Origin: Gammaproteobacteria bacterium
GTDB lineage: Bacteria; Pseudomonadota; Gammaproteobacteria; Pseudomonadales; Pseudohongiellaceae
Length of the DNA stretch: 64,000 nucleotides
Assembly: GCA_029253585.1 (NCBI GenBank)
Contig: JAQWZF010000014.1
Coordinates: 45,972-109,971, forward strand
Direction of reading: 5' to 3'
Part shown: one piece after another, positions 30,348 to 39,104 of the stretch
Position numbering within the stretch: the stretch's first letter is position 1
Layout of the letters: each line of letters starts with the position of its first letter
Position numbers and translations under genes: made by a program
The notes under the pieces: generated by a model
Told to the model about the DNA's origin: nothing
Seen by the model: only the letters and a program-made list of their open reading frames with translations
The model's database searches: none

Positions 30348-31380
30348 GGACCGCCTCGACGAAATGAGAGACATTATCCGGGTTCACCTCAGGTGTGATG
30401 CCATGACCAAGATTGAACACATGACCTTCACCCGAACCAAAGCTCTTCAATATGGTCGCCACTTCTTCGCGTATCACTGAGCCTGAGGCATAGAGTATGG
30501 AGGGATCCATATTCCCCTGCAGGGCAACCCGATTACCGACTCTCGCTCTCGCATCACCAATTTCAGTAGTCCAGTCCAGACCGATAGCATCACAGCCCGA
30601 GTCGGCGATCGACTCTAGCCACTGCCCGCCATTCTTCGTAAACAGGATCACCGGCACACGACGGCTTTCACTCTCTCTGTGCAAATTGCCGACGATCTTC
30701 GTCATATAGGCCAGGGAAAATGTCCGGTAGGCATTGTTGCTTAGCGCGCCGCCCCATGTATCGAATATCTGCACGGCTTGGGCACCGGCACGAATCTGCG
30801 CATTCAGGTAATCAGATACAGCATCTGCCAGCTTATCAAGCAGTAGATGCATAGCCTCGGGATTGTCATACATGAATTGTTTAGAGATGCGATGATCCTT
30901 GCTGCCGCCGCCCTCGATCATATAAGTAGCCAATGTCCATGGGCTTCCAGAAAAACCAATCAATGGCACCGAGCCGTTTAGTTCTTTGCGAATCACAGAC
31001 ACAGCATCGGTCACATAGGACAATTCATCGGCGATATTCACCTCGGGCAATTGCTCCACGTCTTTCGCCGAGCGAATAACCTTGCGAAATTTTGGCCCCT
31101 CACCCTCGGCAAAATATAAGCCCTGCCCCAGCGCATCGGGGATGGTAAGAATATCTGAGAACAAGATTGCCGCATCAAATGCATAGCGACGCAGTGGCTG
31201 CATAGTAACTTCACAGGCTAGCTCTGGCGTTTTACAAAGCGTTAAGAAGTCGCCCGCCTGCTTTCGGGTAGCTCGGTACTCTGGCAGATATCGCCCAGCC
31301 TGTCGCATCATCCAAACGGGAGTTACATCCACCGGCTCACCGATCAGTGCTTTCAATAGTCGATCATTCTTTAAGGTCAC
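30319..31380 (-). CDS. hemE: Uroporphyrinogen decarboxylase
   Basis: HemE removes four carboxyl groups from uroporphyrinogen III to give coproporphyrinogen III in heme synthesis. The 353-residue TIM barrel has the N-terminal signature [16 protein letters not shown], the catalytic aspartate in [30 protein letters not shown], and [16 protein letters not shown] near the end. Translation starts at GTG. In P. aeruginosa gltBD lies between damX and hemE; here hemE follows damX directly. Confidence 0.98.
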   Translation of the reverse strand: MTLKNDRLLKALIGEPVDVTPVWMMRQAGRYLPEYRATRKQAGDFLTLCKTPELACEVTMQPLRRYAFDAAILFSDILTIPDALGQGLYFAEGEGPKFRKVIRSAKDVEQLPEVNIADELSYVTDAVSVIRKELNGSVPLIGFSGSPWTLATYMIEGGGSKDHRISKQFMYDNPEAMHLLLDKLADAVSDYLNAQIRAGAQAVQIFDTWGGALSNNAYRTFSLAYMTKIVGNLHRESESRRVPVILFTKNGGQWLESIADSGCDAIGLDWTTEIGDARARVGNRVALQGNMDPSILYASGSVIREEVATILKSFGSGEGHVFNLGHGITPEVNPDNVSHFVEAVHELSEQYHQ

Positions 31381-31503
31381 AGCTCGCTCACTTTTAATCT
31401 AGTGTTATCACTTCAACCCATAACACGTTCAGACTCACGAGAGCCTGAGTTCGTCTACTGGGCCGAAAAAAGGGGATAATTTTACACGAGCCGCATTTAT
31501 TGA

Positions 31504-31537
31504 CAATCGAGGCCCAATTCAAATTAGGCCCCGATTG
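31504..31537 (-). terminator. Hairpin downstream of damX
   Basis: CAATCG-GGCC at 31504-31514 pairs with GGCC-CGATTG at 31527-31537 around a single A-C mismatch, with further AATT pairing inside the loop. It lies 27 bp past the damX stop codon. The lack of a T run makes intrinsic termination uncertain. Confidence 0.45.
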
Positions 31538-31563
31538 GCATTTCTGAGTGATTATTGAAGGGC

Positions 31564-33264
31564 TTACTTCGCTGATACGAGTTTGGAGCTCAATTGTTCC
31601 CGGATGTCCGTTTGAATACCGGCAACCGATCTAATCCATGGCTGATTCGATCGCATCTTTCCTGGCAATGCAGAGATAGCTCGCGTGGCCTGATCTCGAT
31701 CGGAGAAAGGTGCAAGCACAGCAACAAACCAGGGCCCGCCTTGATGACGCGTCTCGAAGTAGCCGACCGGCTGCTTACCTGTCAATTGTCCAACAAACGC
31801 GCTGATATTAGCCTCCGAGCGCGAAGCCGATAACTGGACAGCAAAACTCTCTGGCGCCTCCTGCAGCAGAAGCTCCTCGAATGCAGAGGCCTCAGCTAGC
31901 ACCGGCGTTACTTCTACTAATGCCGGCACCTGCGCAACTTGTTCAACTTGCTCAAATTCGTTTGCGACAGCATTTTGCGCAGCAGCCTGCACGGGCTCAT
32001 CCTCTTCAACGCTAACTGGCTTAGCAATGATCGCATCGACCGGTGCTGATGAAACTAGGTTTGCCGTTTCCGTAATTGCTGCGTCAGCGGCGGCGGCAAC
32101 GATTGCGACCGGTGCCGGTATCTCCGGAATACTCGTAGGTATCACCTCCGGCTCTTCTTGCACTGGAGGTATAACAGCAGGTGCTATAGCAACAGGTATA
32201 GGCAGTGGCTCGATGAGACGCGGGCTAGCATCCCAGAAAAGAAGCGACCCAGTAAGCAACACAAGCAGTATCGAGGCGGCACCCCAATATCTGGGCTGAA
32301 CACCTGCAAGCCATGTGAGCTGCACGTCACCAGCTTCATCTCCATTCCCGTCGCTATCTTCGAGTCTTTCCGCAGCGTGTAACCCTTCGAACTGTTCAAT
32401 CTCATCTATTCCGGCAAATCTCTCGCCACTGCTGATCGGGCCAAAATCTTCGATGTCATCAAAATCATCCACCACTGCCATCGGCGCCTCAAAAGACGGC
32501 TCTGATGCAGCTGCTACTGCAGGCGCCGCCGCATTTAGCGCGCTCGCTATCAAGCCATTGATAGCACCGGGCATACCCTGGGATGCATTATGGATTGCAC
32601 CAACGACTCCACCTTCTAGCGGCATCTCTTTGGTAAAGCCCGCCGTCGCTAATTTGAAGCGCACATATTCATAAGTCTCATCGCTGGCAAATCCATCTAG
32701 CGGAAATACAGCAAGTCGATCCTGGGCTTCGTCCGTAAGGGTGTTTTGCAGTAGGTTGTCTAGCTGACTCTCTCCCAACAGTAGCGCATGAATACTCGAA
32801 TCGAAGCAGCTAGCCAAAAGCCTGGCAAGCAGTTGCAAGACCTCAGCACTAAGCTCATGGGCATCATCTATGATAATGATCAGCGAACGCGCTTCAAGGT
32901 CCAGCTCTGCCGCATACTGGCAGATCTGACTTATTGCGAACTCAACATCTAAACCGGCTGCCGGCTTAAACGAGAGGGAGGATTGCAGTGAGTCGAGGAA
33001 TTGCCCCTGATTCATGAACAGGGTGGCAGCTACTCTGACACAGACCGCCTCGTCGGCAAATCGCTGACAGAAGTTTGTAGCAAGAGTCGTCTTACCCGCA
33101 CCCAAGGGACCGGTAACGGCTATCATCGCATTGCTGTAGAGCGAGAACTCCACGATCTGATCTAGCAGTGTCTGTCGATCACCACTGCAATAGAAATCAC
33201 GACTGCTCGAACTCGGCACAAAGGGATCGAAATCAAGATCCAGCCACTGCGTATATTTATTCAT
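31564..33264 (-). CDS. damX: DamX-like cell-division protein: AAA ATPase, membrane anchor and SPOR domain
   Basis: The 566-residue protein has a cytoplasmic AAA-type ATPase domain with Walker A GPLGAGKTT at about 52-60 and an acidic Walker B (LIIIIDDAHELS). An acidic linker precedes a single membrane segment at about 328-345. A Pro/Ala/Val-rich periplasmic stretch follows, then a C-terminal SPOR domain (about 480-555, FAVQLSAS...PWFVAVLAPFSDRDQATRAI). SPOR domains bind denuded glycan at the septum. Its place after aroKB matches E. coli damX. The ATPase domain resembles ExeA/GspA-type proteins and is the form seen in Pseudomonas relatives. It starts 15 bp after aroB. Confidence 0.9.
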   Translation of the reverse strand: MNKYTQWLDLDFDPFVPSSSSRDFYCSGDRQTLLDQIVEFSLYSNAMIAVTGPLGAGKTTLATNFCQRFADEAVCVRVAATLFMNQGQFLDSLQSSLSFKPAAGLDVEFAISQICQYAAELDLEARSLIIIIDDAHELSAEVLQLLARLLASCFDSSIHALLLGESQLDNLLQNTLTDEAQDRLAVFPLDGFASDETYEYVRFKLATAGFTKEMPLEGGVVGAIHNASQGMPGAINGLIASALNAAAPAVAAASEPSFEAPMAVVDDFDDIEDFGPISSGERFAGIDEIEQFEGLHAAERLEDSDGNGDEAGDVQLTWLAGVQPRYWGAASILLVLLTGSLLFWDASPRLIEPLPIPVAIAPAVIPPVQEEPEVIPTSIPEIPAPVAIVAAAADAAITETANLVSSAPVDAIIAKPVSVEEDEPVQAAAQNAVANEFEQVEQVAQVPALVEVTPVLAEASAFEELLLQEAPESFAVQLSASRSEANISAFVGQLTGKQPVGYFETRHQGGPWFVAVLAPFSDRDQATRAISALPGKMRSNQPWIRSVAGIQTDIREQLSSKLVSAK

Positions 33265-33278
33265 AGTCTCTACACTGC

Positions 33279-34370
33279 CTATCTACAGAGGTTGTCTCCA
33301 GCGGTCAGGGTTTCTTCCAGTAATGCAGGCGCGATATCGCCTTCAACTACCCCTTCCCCTATCGCTCTAAGCAAAATAAACCTGATCTTGCCCGATTCAG
33401 CCTTCTTGTCTGACAACATTAAATCCAAATATTGCTCTACTGTTATATCGGCCGGAGGCAGCACTGGCATACCAAAATTTTCTTCTAGAACGGCGCGTAT
33501 TCGCAGTGCCACATTTGGCTCTATCCAGCCCAGCCTGCGGGATAAGTCTGCCGCCATAGTCATTCCCATAGCAACGGTTTCACCGTGCAACCAATTGCCA
33601 TAGCCACTAGCCGTTTCTATGGCGTGACCGAAGGTATGACCCAGATTTAGAAGCGCGCGAACGCCTGACTCCTTTTCATCTTTGGCCACAATAGCCGCCT
33701 TGATCTCGCAACAGGTCTTGATTGTCTGAGATAGCAGTGCCGGATCTGACTCACCTATACCCTTGATGTTTTCCGCCAACCAGTTAAAAAAATGTGCATC
33801 GTAGACTAGGCCGTACTTGATAACCTCAGCCAGGCCGGCCTTCACCTCACGCGCCGGAAGCGTCGCAAGAACATCGGTGTCCGCGAGGACACACCGCGGC
33901 TGGTAGAACGCACCGATCATGTTCTTACCCAGGGAATGGTTAACACCAGTCTTCCCACCCACAGATGAATCGACCTGAGCCAATACTGTAGTCGGAATTT
34001 GTATGAAGTGGATCCCACGCAGATAAGTCGCGGCAGCAAAGCCTGTAATGTCGCCAACGACACCACCGCCAAGAGCTACCAGCAAAGTATTGCGATCGTA
34101 TTTACCGGCGAGCAGCCTGTCATAGATGTGACTGATGGCATCGAGGTTTTTGTTCGCCTCACCATCTGGCAGAATAATTTCTGCGACATCATGGCCGGAA
34201 AATAGTTGTCTTGTTTTTTCCAGATAGAGCGGCGCAACCACATCATTACTGACAATTACAATTTTGCCCTTGCCGATGAAAGACGTAACCAGACCGGGTT
34301 TGTTGAGCAAACCCTGGCCGATGAAAATTGGATAGGACCTATCGCCCAGCTCAACATCTACAGTAAACAT
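33279..34370 (-). CDS. aroB: 3-dehydroquinate synthase
   Basis: AroB cyclises DAHP to 3-dehydroquinate, step two of the shikimate pathway, using NAD and a divalent metal. The protein has the NAD-binding segment LPDGEANKNLD, the GGGVVGDITGFAAATYLRGI motif, PTTVLAQVDSSVGGKTGVN, and the metal-binding glutamate and histidines in AEVIKYGLVYD and NLGHTFGHAIE. ATG at 34370 gives 363 residues and a family-like MFTVDVELGDRSYPI start. A TTG five codons upstream is also possible. It follows aroK by 40 bp (25 bp if the TTG is used). Confidence 0.97.
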   Translation of the reverse strand: MFTVDVELGDRSYPIFIGQGLLNKPGLVTSFIGKGKIVIVSNDVVAPLYLEKTRQLFSGHDVAEIILPDGEANKNLDAISHIYDRLLAGKYDRNTLLVALGGGVVGDITGFAAATYLRGIHFIQIPTTVLAQVDSSVGGKTGVNHSLGKNMIGAFYQPRCVLADTDVLATLPAREVKAGLAEVIKYGLVYDAHFFNWLAENIKGIGESDPALLSQTIKTCCEIKAAIVAKDEKESGVRALLNLGHTFGHAIETASGYGNWLHGETVAMGMTMAADLSRRLGWIEPNVALRIRAVLEENFGMPVLPPADITVEQYLDLMLSDKKAESGKIRFILLRAIGEGVVEGDIAPALLEETLTAGDNLCR

Positions 34371-34410
34371 TTTTCTCAATTCCAAAATTTAAGCGACAGA
34401 TTAAAAAGAA

Positions 34411-34950
34411 TTACTCTTCTGGCGAGCCACCCATGTCAAATCGTAATTGTTTGCAAATTTCCTGGCTTACGGCCTTGGGATTTCGTCGATAGGTATCTAC
34501 AACCATATCGGCGACCTCCTGATAAAGAGGCTCACGAATCTCCATTAGCTCACGGATTTTCTGTTCTGGATTAGGGGTTTGCAAAAGCGGTCTAGACTTA
34601 TCGCGACTGGTTCTCTCAACCTGCTGACTAATAGGCGCGCGCAGATACGCCACCACACCTCGAGCCTTAAGCCACTCACGATTTTCCGCCGACATGACAG
34701 CCCCACCGCCTGTAGCCAGCACAATATTTTTCTTCTGGCTTAGCTGTTCGATCATGCGCGTTTCACGAATTCTAAATCCGGCCTCGCCTTCGACATCGAA
34801 AATCCAGGGAATATCGGCTCCAGTCGACGCCTCTATCTCACGATCCGAATCGAAAAAACCGAGACCAAGCACGTCAGCCAGCACGCGACCTATAGTGGTC
34901 TTGCCGACGCCCATAGGGCCAACGAGAAATACATTTCCAGAATAATTCAT
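34411..34950 (-). CDS. aroK: Shikimate kinase
   Basis: AroK phosphorylates shikimate at the 3-hydroxyl. The 179-residue P-loop kinase has Walker A GPMGVGKTTIGR at about 12-23, the shikimate-binding FDSDREIEASTG segment, VLATGGGAVMS and the lid RTSRDKSRPLLQ. It is the first gene of aroK-aroB-damX. In many gammaproteobacteria pilQ precedes aroK; here the upstream 680 bp are empty. Confidence 0.97.
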   Translation of the reverse strand: MNYSGNVFLVGPMGVGKTTIGRVLADVLGLGFFDSDREIEASTGADIPWIFDVEGEAGFRIRETRMIEQLSQKKNIVLATGGGAVMSAENREWLKARGVVAYLRAPISQQVERTSRDKSRPLLQTPNPEQKIRELMEIREPLYQEVADMVVDTYRRNPKAVSQEICKQLRFDMGGSPEE

Positions 34951-35628
34951 ATACTGCGCACTCGGAATACCGCCGGCTCATCATTCCCTCCCCCTTATAC
35001 TGCGGTTCAGCAAACCAATTCAATATTCGGCCTCTAACATATTGCTAATGATAACAAAACCTTAGCGAAATCATCCGCAAATTTAAATGCTCCAGATTTC
35101 AGTATCGGCCGACAATAGATTTTTTATAGTTATCAATTAATTATCAGACTTTCAGGACAAACAACTTTACTATTAAATAATGAAGCAAGCCCCCTGCAAT
35201 TCTTTGAATCAGATCACGTTTGCAGGACTGTCAACCCGCCTGAATAGCCGATTATCTCTGGCTTCCGGCTATTCTCATCAATTTTTCGATCAGGTTCCTC
35301 CTCGATATGTGAATAGTGCCAAGCACATCGCAATTTGGCTCCCTTTCCGCCACAGAGAATTTATCAATTAGCTCCCGGGTATTACCGGCATACAGTGAGA
35401 AATATCTCAAATTCAGACATCTCAACCATTAAGTCTCAGAATAATAAGGCATTGCTGGGATCCGAGTGTATAATAATCTGTGCGGCTGCAGCCTCGGAAC
35501 ATGCGCTTATTGGGCTGATTCGGTGATTCAACTCACCGATATCCCCCCAACTGGCGGACACGCAAGATAGGAAGCCAGATACGAAAGCTCCACTTCTCAG
35601 TAGCTACTCTTCGAGACTAAAGTAACCA
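34951..35628. other. Empty divergent region between aroK and mrcA
   Basis: About 680 A+T-rich bases separate the divergent aroK and mrcA genes. In Pseudomonas and relatives the type IV pilus cluster pilMNOPQ lies exactly here. I find no open frame with pilus protein features and no clear remnant. A perfect -10 box TATAAT on the plus strand at 35469-35474 lacks a convincing -35, so it is only a candidate mrcA promoter. Confidence 0.6.
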
Positions 35629-38016
35629 GTGAACACTAAGATTCAAAAAACTCTCAAGTGGATTGCGATCACAGCGGTAGCTGGGATGGCTGGCGCTGTC
35701 ATGGTCGTTTGTGCCGCCTACCTCTATCTAGCGCCCCTGCTTCCTTCAGCCGAAACCTACAGAGACGTCCAACTGGAAACGCCGCTGCGCATCTACACCT
35801 CTGATCGACGCCTGATCGATGAGATCGGCAATCGGCGAAACCCGGTTAATTTCGAAGATATTCCGCAAATACTCACCAATGCGGTCATAGCGACAGAAGA
35901 CGTCCGCTTCTATTCTCACCCCGGTGTCGACCTGCAGAGCCTGGGCCGCGTATTTTATGGCCTTATTCGCGGCGTAAACCTGGGCGGTGGCAGCACGATC
36001 ACCATGCAACTGGCGAAGATCCTGTCTTTCGACAGTGACAACCTGTATCTGCGCAAACTCAAGGAAATCCCCTTCGCGCTGCAGATCCAAAGAGAGCTCA
36101 GCAAAGAAGAAGTTCTCACACTGTATCTGAATACCATCTACTTCGGCGCCGGTGCTGATGGCATCGGTGCGGCCGCCTACGTGTACTATGGCAAGGAAGT
36201 CAGTGAGCTGTCCCTGGCAGAGGCCGCCATGATGATTTCGCTCTTGCCCTGCCCGTCGAGCTGCAACCCCTTAAGTAGTCCTACGCGAGCAATCGAGCGT
36301 CGCCGCGTCAGACTCGCCAACATGCTGAACGAGGGCATGATCACCCAGGCCGAATTCGCCGCGGCGGATCGCGAACCTATCACCGCCAAACGACGCAATC
36401 GTGATATTGCCATCTCGGCGCCCTACGTCGCCGAGATGGTGCGCCAGCAACTCTTTGATGAGCACGGCGAGCAGGCCTACACCCAGGGGTTTGAAGTAGT
36501 CACGACCATCGACGGGGAAAGACAACTCGCTGCAAACAAAGCGCTGGTCGAAGGCCTGGAAACCTACTATGACAGGCGCCATGGCTACCGAGGCGCCACC
36601 GCTAACTATCCGCAGGATCTGTACGCAGATCAGACAGGTGACGCAAGCATTGCCTGGGCAGACGAATTACAGCAGATGCCCGTGCTCGGAAACCAACACC
36701 CCGCCATAGTCACGGCACTGGATGACTTGAGTTTTGAGGCAGTACTTAAATCGGGCGAGACCGTAAAGGTTGAATGGGATGGCATTAGCTGGGCCTACAA
36801 ATTCAATTCTAGAAACGATGCCTGGCCACCCCCACAAGTGGCGGCGGATGCTGTGCAGGTAGGCGACCTTATCCGAGTCAAGAACACGGATGGCGCCTGG
36901 CAGCTTGGACAGATCCCGGACATTCAAGGCGCCCTGGTTTCCATGTCTCCGACTAACGGTGAAATCATCGCCCTGGTAGGCGGCTACGATTTTCGTCGCA
37001 GCCAGGTTAACCGGGTCATAACGCCAAGACCTCCAGGCTCGAACTTCAAGCCCTTTCTCTACGGCGCGGCTCTAGAGCAAGGCTACTCCGCCGCGACGAC
37101 CATCAACGATGCTCCTCTAACTCGAGGCGGCTATCGTCCAAATAACTATGAGAACAACTTCCTGGGGCCAATTACGCTGCGCTATGCTCTGAAGGAATCT
37201 CGCAACGTGCCGGCGGTACGACTGTATGATCAGGTCGGAGATGACAAGGTACTCGCCTTCGCCGCGAAGTTTGGCTTTCAAACACAGAATTTCCCACGTA
37301 ACGATTTGACTATAGCGCTGGGCAGCCAAGACGTGCAGCCACTGGAAATCATCACGGCCTACTCCGCTATCGCAAACGGCGGCTACAAGGTAGAGCCCTG
37401 GTTTATAAAGGAGATCTCGAATCTCACCGACGGCTATATCTACAAGGCGACACCGGTGACAGTCTGCGAAAACTGCCCCTCTACGCTCAATAACGATGCC
37501 ACCGACATTATTCCGGCCCCCCGAATTATCGACCCTCAGATTGCGTTTATTCTTAATTCGATGCTGCGCTCTGTGATCGAGGAAGGCAGTGGCGCCCGAG
37601 TAAACAGAGAGATAGGCCGCTCAGACCTTATGGGCAAAACCGGCACCACCAACGGGCCGCAAGAACTTTGGTTCTCGGGTTTCAATAGAGACATTGCCAC
37701 GACGGTGTTTGTCGGCTTCGATCAGCCAGAACCATTAGGGGAAAGAGAGCAAGGCGCAACCATTGCCGTGCCAATCTGGATCGATTTCATGAAGATGGCA
37801 CTTCAGGACATGCCCGAGAACACGATGAAACGCCCAGACGGTATCGAAGATCGTCTGATCAACAAGACGACGGGGACACCGGCCACACCGGGCGAGCCGG
37901 ACACCATATTTGAATACTTCAGAACGGAAAACGCGCCTACAACTGACGGCGCGTTACCTAGTATTGATCCTGCAAGCGTGGAAAGCGAGGAACTTTCCAC
38001 GGAAACGATCTTTTAG
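35629..38016 (+). CDS. mrcA: Penicillin-binding protein 1A, bifunctional transglycosylase/transpeptidase
   Basis: PBP1a polymerises and crosslinks peptidoglycan at the inner membrane. The 795-residue protein has a short cytoplasmic tail and one membrane anchor (about 11-35). A GT51 transglycosylase domain follows, with the catalytic glutamate in [15 protein letters not shown], and then an OB-like insert. The transpeptidase has its serine in [10 protein letters not shown] at about residue 471, SRN, and KTGT near 668. Translation starts at GTG. The gene is divergent from aroK; its stop codon overlaps that of rpmE on the opposite strand. Confidence 0.97.
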   Translation: MNTKIQKTLKWIAITAVAGMAGAVMVVCAAYLYLAPLLPSAETYRDVQLETPLRIYTSDRRLIDEIGNRRNPVNFEDIPQILTNAVIATEDVRFYSHPGVDLQSLGRVFYGLIRGVNLGGGSTITMQLAKILSFDSDNLYLRKLKEIPFALQIQRELSKEEVLTLYLNTIYFGAGADGIGAAAYVYYGKEVSELSLAEAAMMISLLPCPSSCNPLSSPTRAIERRRVRLANMLNEGMITQAEFAAADREPITAKRRNRDIAISAPYVAEMVRQQLFDEHGEQAYTQGFEVVTTIDGERQLAANKALVEGLETYYDRRHGYRGATANYPQDLYADQTGDASIAWADELQQMPVLGNQHPAIVTALDDLSFEAVLKSGETVKVEWDGISWAYKFNSRNDAWPPPQVAADAVQVGDLIRVKNTDGAWQLGQIPDIQGALVSMSPTNGEIIALVGGYDFRRSQVNRVITPRPPGSNFKPFLYGAALEQGYSAATTINDAPLTRGGYRPNNYENNFLGPITLRYALKESRNVPAVRLYDQVGDDKVLAFAAKFGFQTQNFPRNDLTIALGSQDVQPLEIITAYSAIANGGYKVEPWFIKEISNLTDGYIYKATPVTVCENCPSTLNNDATDIIPAPRIIDPQIAFILNSMLRSVIEEGSGARVNREIGRSDLMGKTGTTNGPQELWFSGFNRDIATTVFVGFDQPEPLGEREQGATIAVPIWIDFMKMALQDMPENTMKRPDGIEDRLINKTTGTPATPGEPDTIFEYFRTENAPTTDGALPSIDPASVESEELSTETIF

Positions 38017-38222
38017 ACTCGTCTGGAAGCAAATCGCTTCTTAAATCGATCTACTCGACCACCGCTATCTAGGATCTTCTGCTTTCCAGTGTAGAACGGG
38101 TGGCACTCGGAACAGACTTCAATAAGAATGTCTTTGCCCAAGGTAGACTTAGTCTCAACCACATTGCCACAGCTGCAAGTCGCTTTCATGGCTTCGTATT
38201 TGGGGTGAATATCAGGTTTCAT
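38013..38222 (-). CDS. rpmE: 50S ribosomal protein L31 (zinc-binding form)
   Basis: L31 bridges the 50S and 30S subunits. The 69-residue protein has the four-cysteine zinc ribbon (CSCG near residue 16 and [13 protein letters not shown] near 37) that defines the zinc-containing RpmE form. The zinc-free paralogue, when present elsewhere, takes over under zinc limitation. It lies upstream of priA as in E. coli, with chorismate mutase inserted between them. Confidence 0.97.
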   Translation of the reverse strand: MKPDIHPKYEAMKATCSCGNVVETKSTLGKDILIEVCSECHPFYTGKQKILDSGGRVDRFKKRFASRRV

Positions 38223-38453
38223 GTTATTTCCTCTGAGTTAATGTCGCTACAGCAGTCGTCTATTCGCTACCGCACCACATCGGCTTTCCACCCAGAATCG
38301 CCTGTTTTATGCGGCATAACTGTATGGGGGCGTGCATTTTAACAGAGAAGGAAAAAGACGCAAGTTCTCAGGCAGAGCCAGCTGAGGGCATGGGCATGGG
38401 CTTGCACCAGATTCGAATTTAGGCGGAATGTAGAAAGACAGGTGCCTGAAGCC

Positions 38454-38744
38454 CTAGCCGCGTAGCTGACGATGGTTCTTAACCGCCTCTTCCATGATCT
38501 TACTGAACAACTCGGTAACCAGAGCTGGATTCAGTTTGTGCTTCTCGCACAGGGCGCTCAGCTCGGCCAACTTCTCAGACTCACGGGTGGCGTCGACAGC
38601 GTCTAGCGCCTTGCTTGCCTTCAGCAGGCCGACCTGGTGCGTCAGCTCGAAGCGCTTACCAAGTAATTCCAGTAATTCCCTGTCGATCGCATCGATCTGT
38701 TCTCGGGCGGCGAGCAATTCTGCTGGCGGTGACTGCGAAGTCAT
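38454..38744 (-). CDS. Chorismate mutase (AroQ class)
   Basis: AroQ enzymes convert chorismate to prephenate for phenylalanine and tyrosine. The all-helical domain is seen from REQIDAIDRELLELLGKRFELTHQVGLLKASKAL through DATRESEKLAELSALCEKH and ALVTELFSKIMEEAVKNHRQLR. Catalytic arginine, lysine, glutamate and glutamine positions are in place. ATG at 38744, with AGGGGC 6 nt upstream, gives 96 residues. The frame is open 17 codons further, but that part is made of an 18-bp repeated sequence and looks non-coding. It has no fused dehydratase or dehydrogenase, so it is a monofunctional enzyme. Confidence 0.88.
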   Translation of the reverse strand: MTSQSPPAELLAAREQIDAIDRELLELLGKRFELTHQVGLLKASKALDAVDATRESEKLAELSALCEKHKLNPALVTELFSKIMEEAVKNHRQLRG

Positions 38745-39104
38745 CTTGTTGCCCCTTCTATTATTCTCTATTGTTCTATTATCTTGCTGGGGCATCTTGC
38801 TACATTTTCTTGCTCCGACCTGTCTCGAAGCTGCCCTACTACTAATTACTTTCTACAGCTAACTACTTTCTACAGCATTTCCAGATCTACTGCCTTGCCA
38901 TGGAGCAATATTCCCTAGCCGGCATCAGAGGGGCCGGTACGAGCTGAAGTATAAACCATCGAGATAACGGCGCAAGGATCACTAGGCTAGGAGGCCGCTT
39001 CATGAGCACTGTTTTCATACCAATTATGTCAGTTCAGTTGTTTGCCAATCCTTTTGAACTTACTATGCGATGCCTAGCAAGCTACTTTAATAAAGCCGCC
39101 CAAA
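38745..39104. other. Intergenic region between chorismate mutase and priA with short tandem duplications
   Basis: This divergent spacer of about 360 bases must contain both promoters. TTCTATTAT is repeated at 38756-38764 and 38774-38782 (18-bp period), and TACTTTCTACAGC at 38847-38859 and 38864-38876 (17-bp period). No RNA gene or ORF with family features was seen. Confidence 0.5.
38847..38876. repeat. 13-bp direct repeat TACTTTCTACAGC, period 17 bp
   Basis: Two exact copies (38847-38859 and 38864-38876) lie upstream of priA and chorismate mutase. They look like a recent short tandem duplication, similar in period to the ones at 38756-38782 and at the hisE start. Confidence 0.6.

Noticed and set aside
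38745..38795. 17-codon N-terminal extension of chorismate mutase
   Set aside because: It consists of an 18-bp repeated sequence, while the internal ATG has a good ribosome-binding site.
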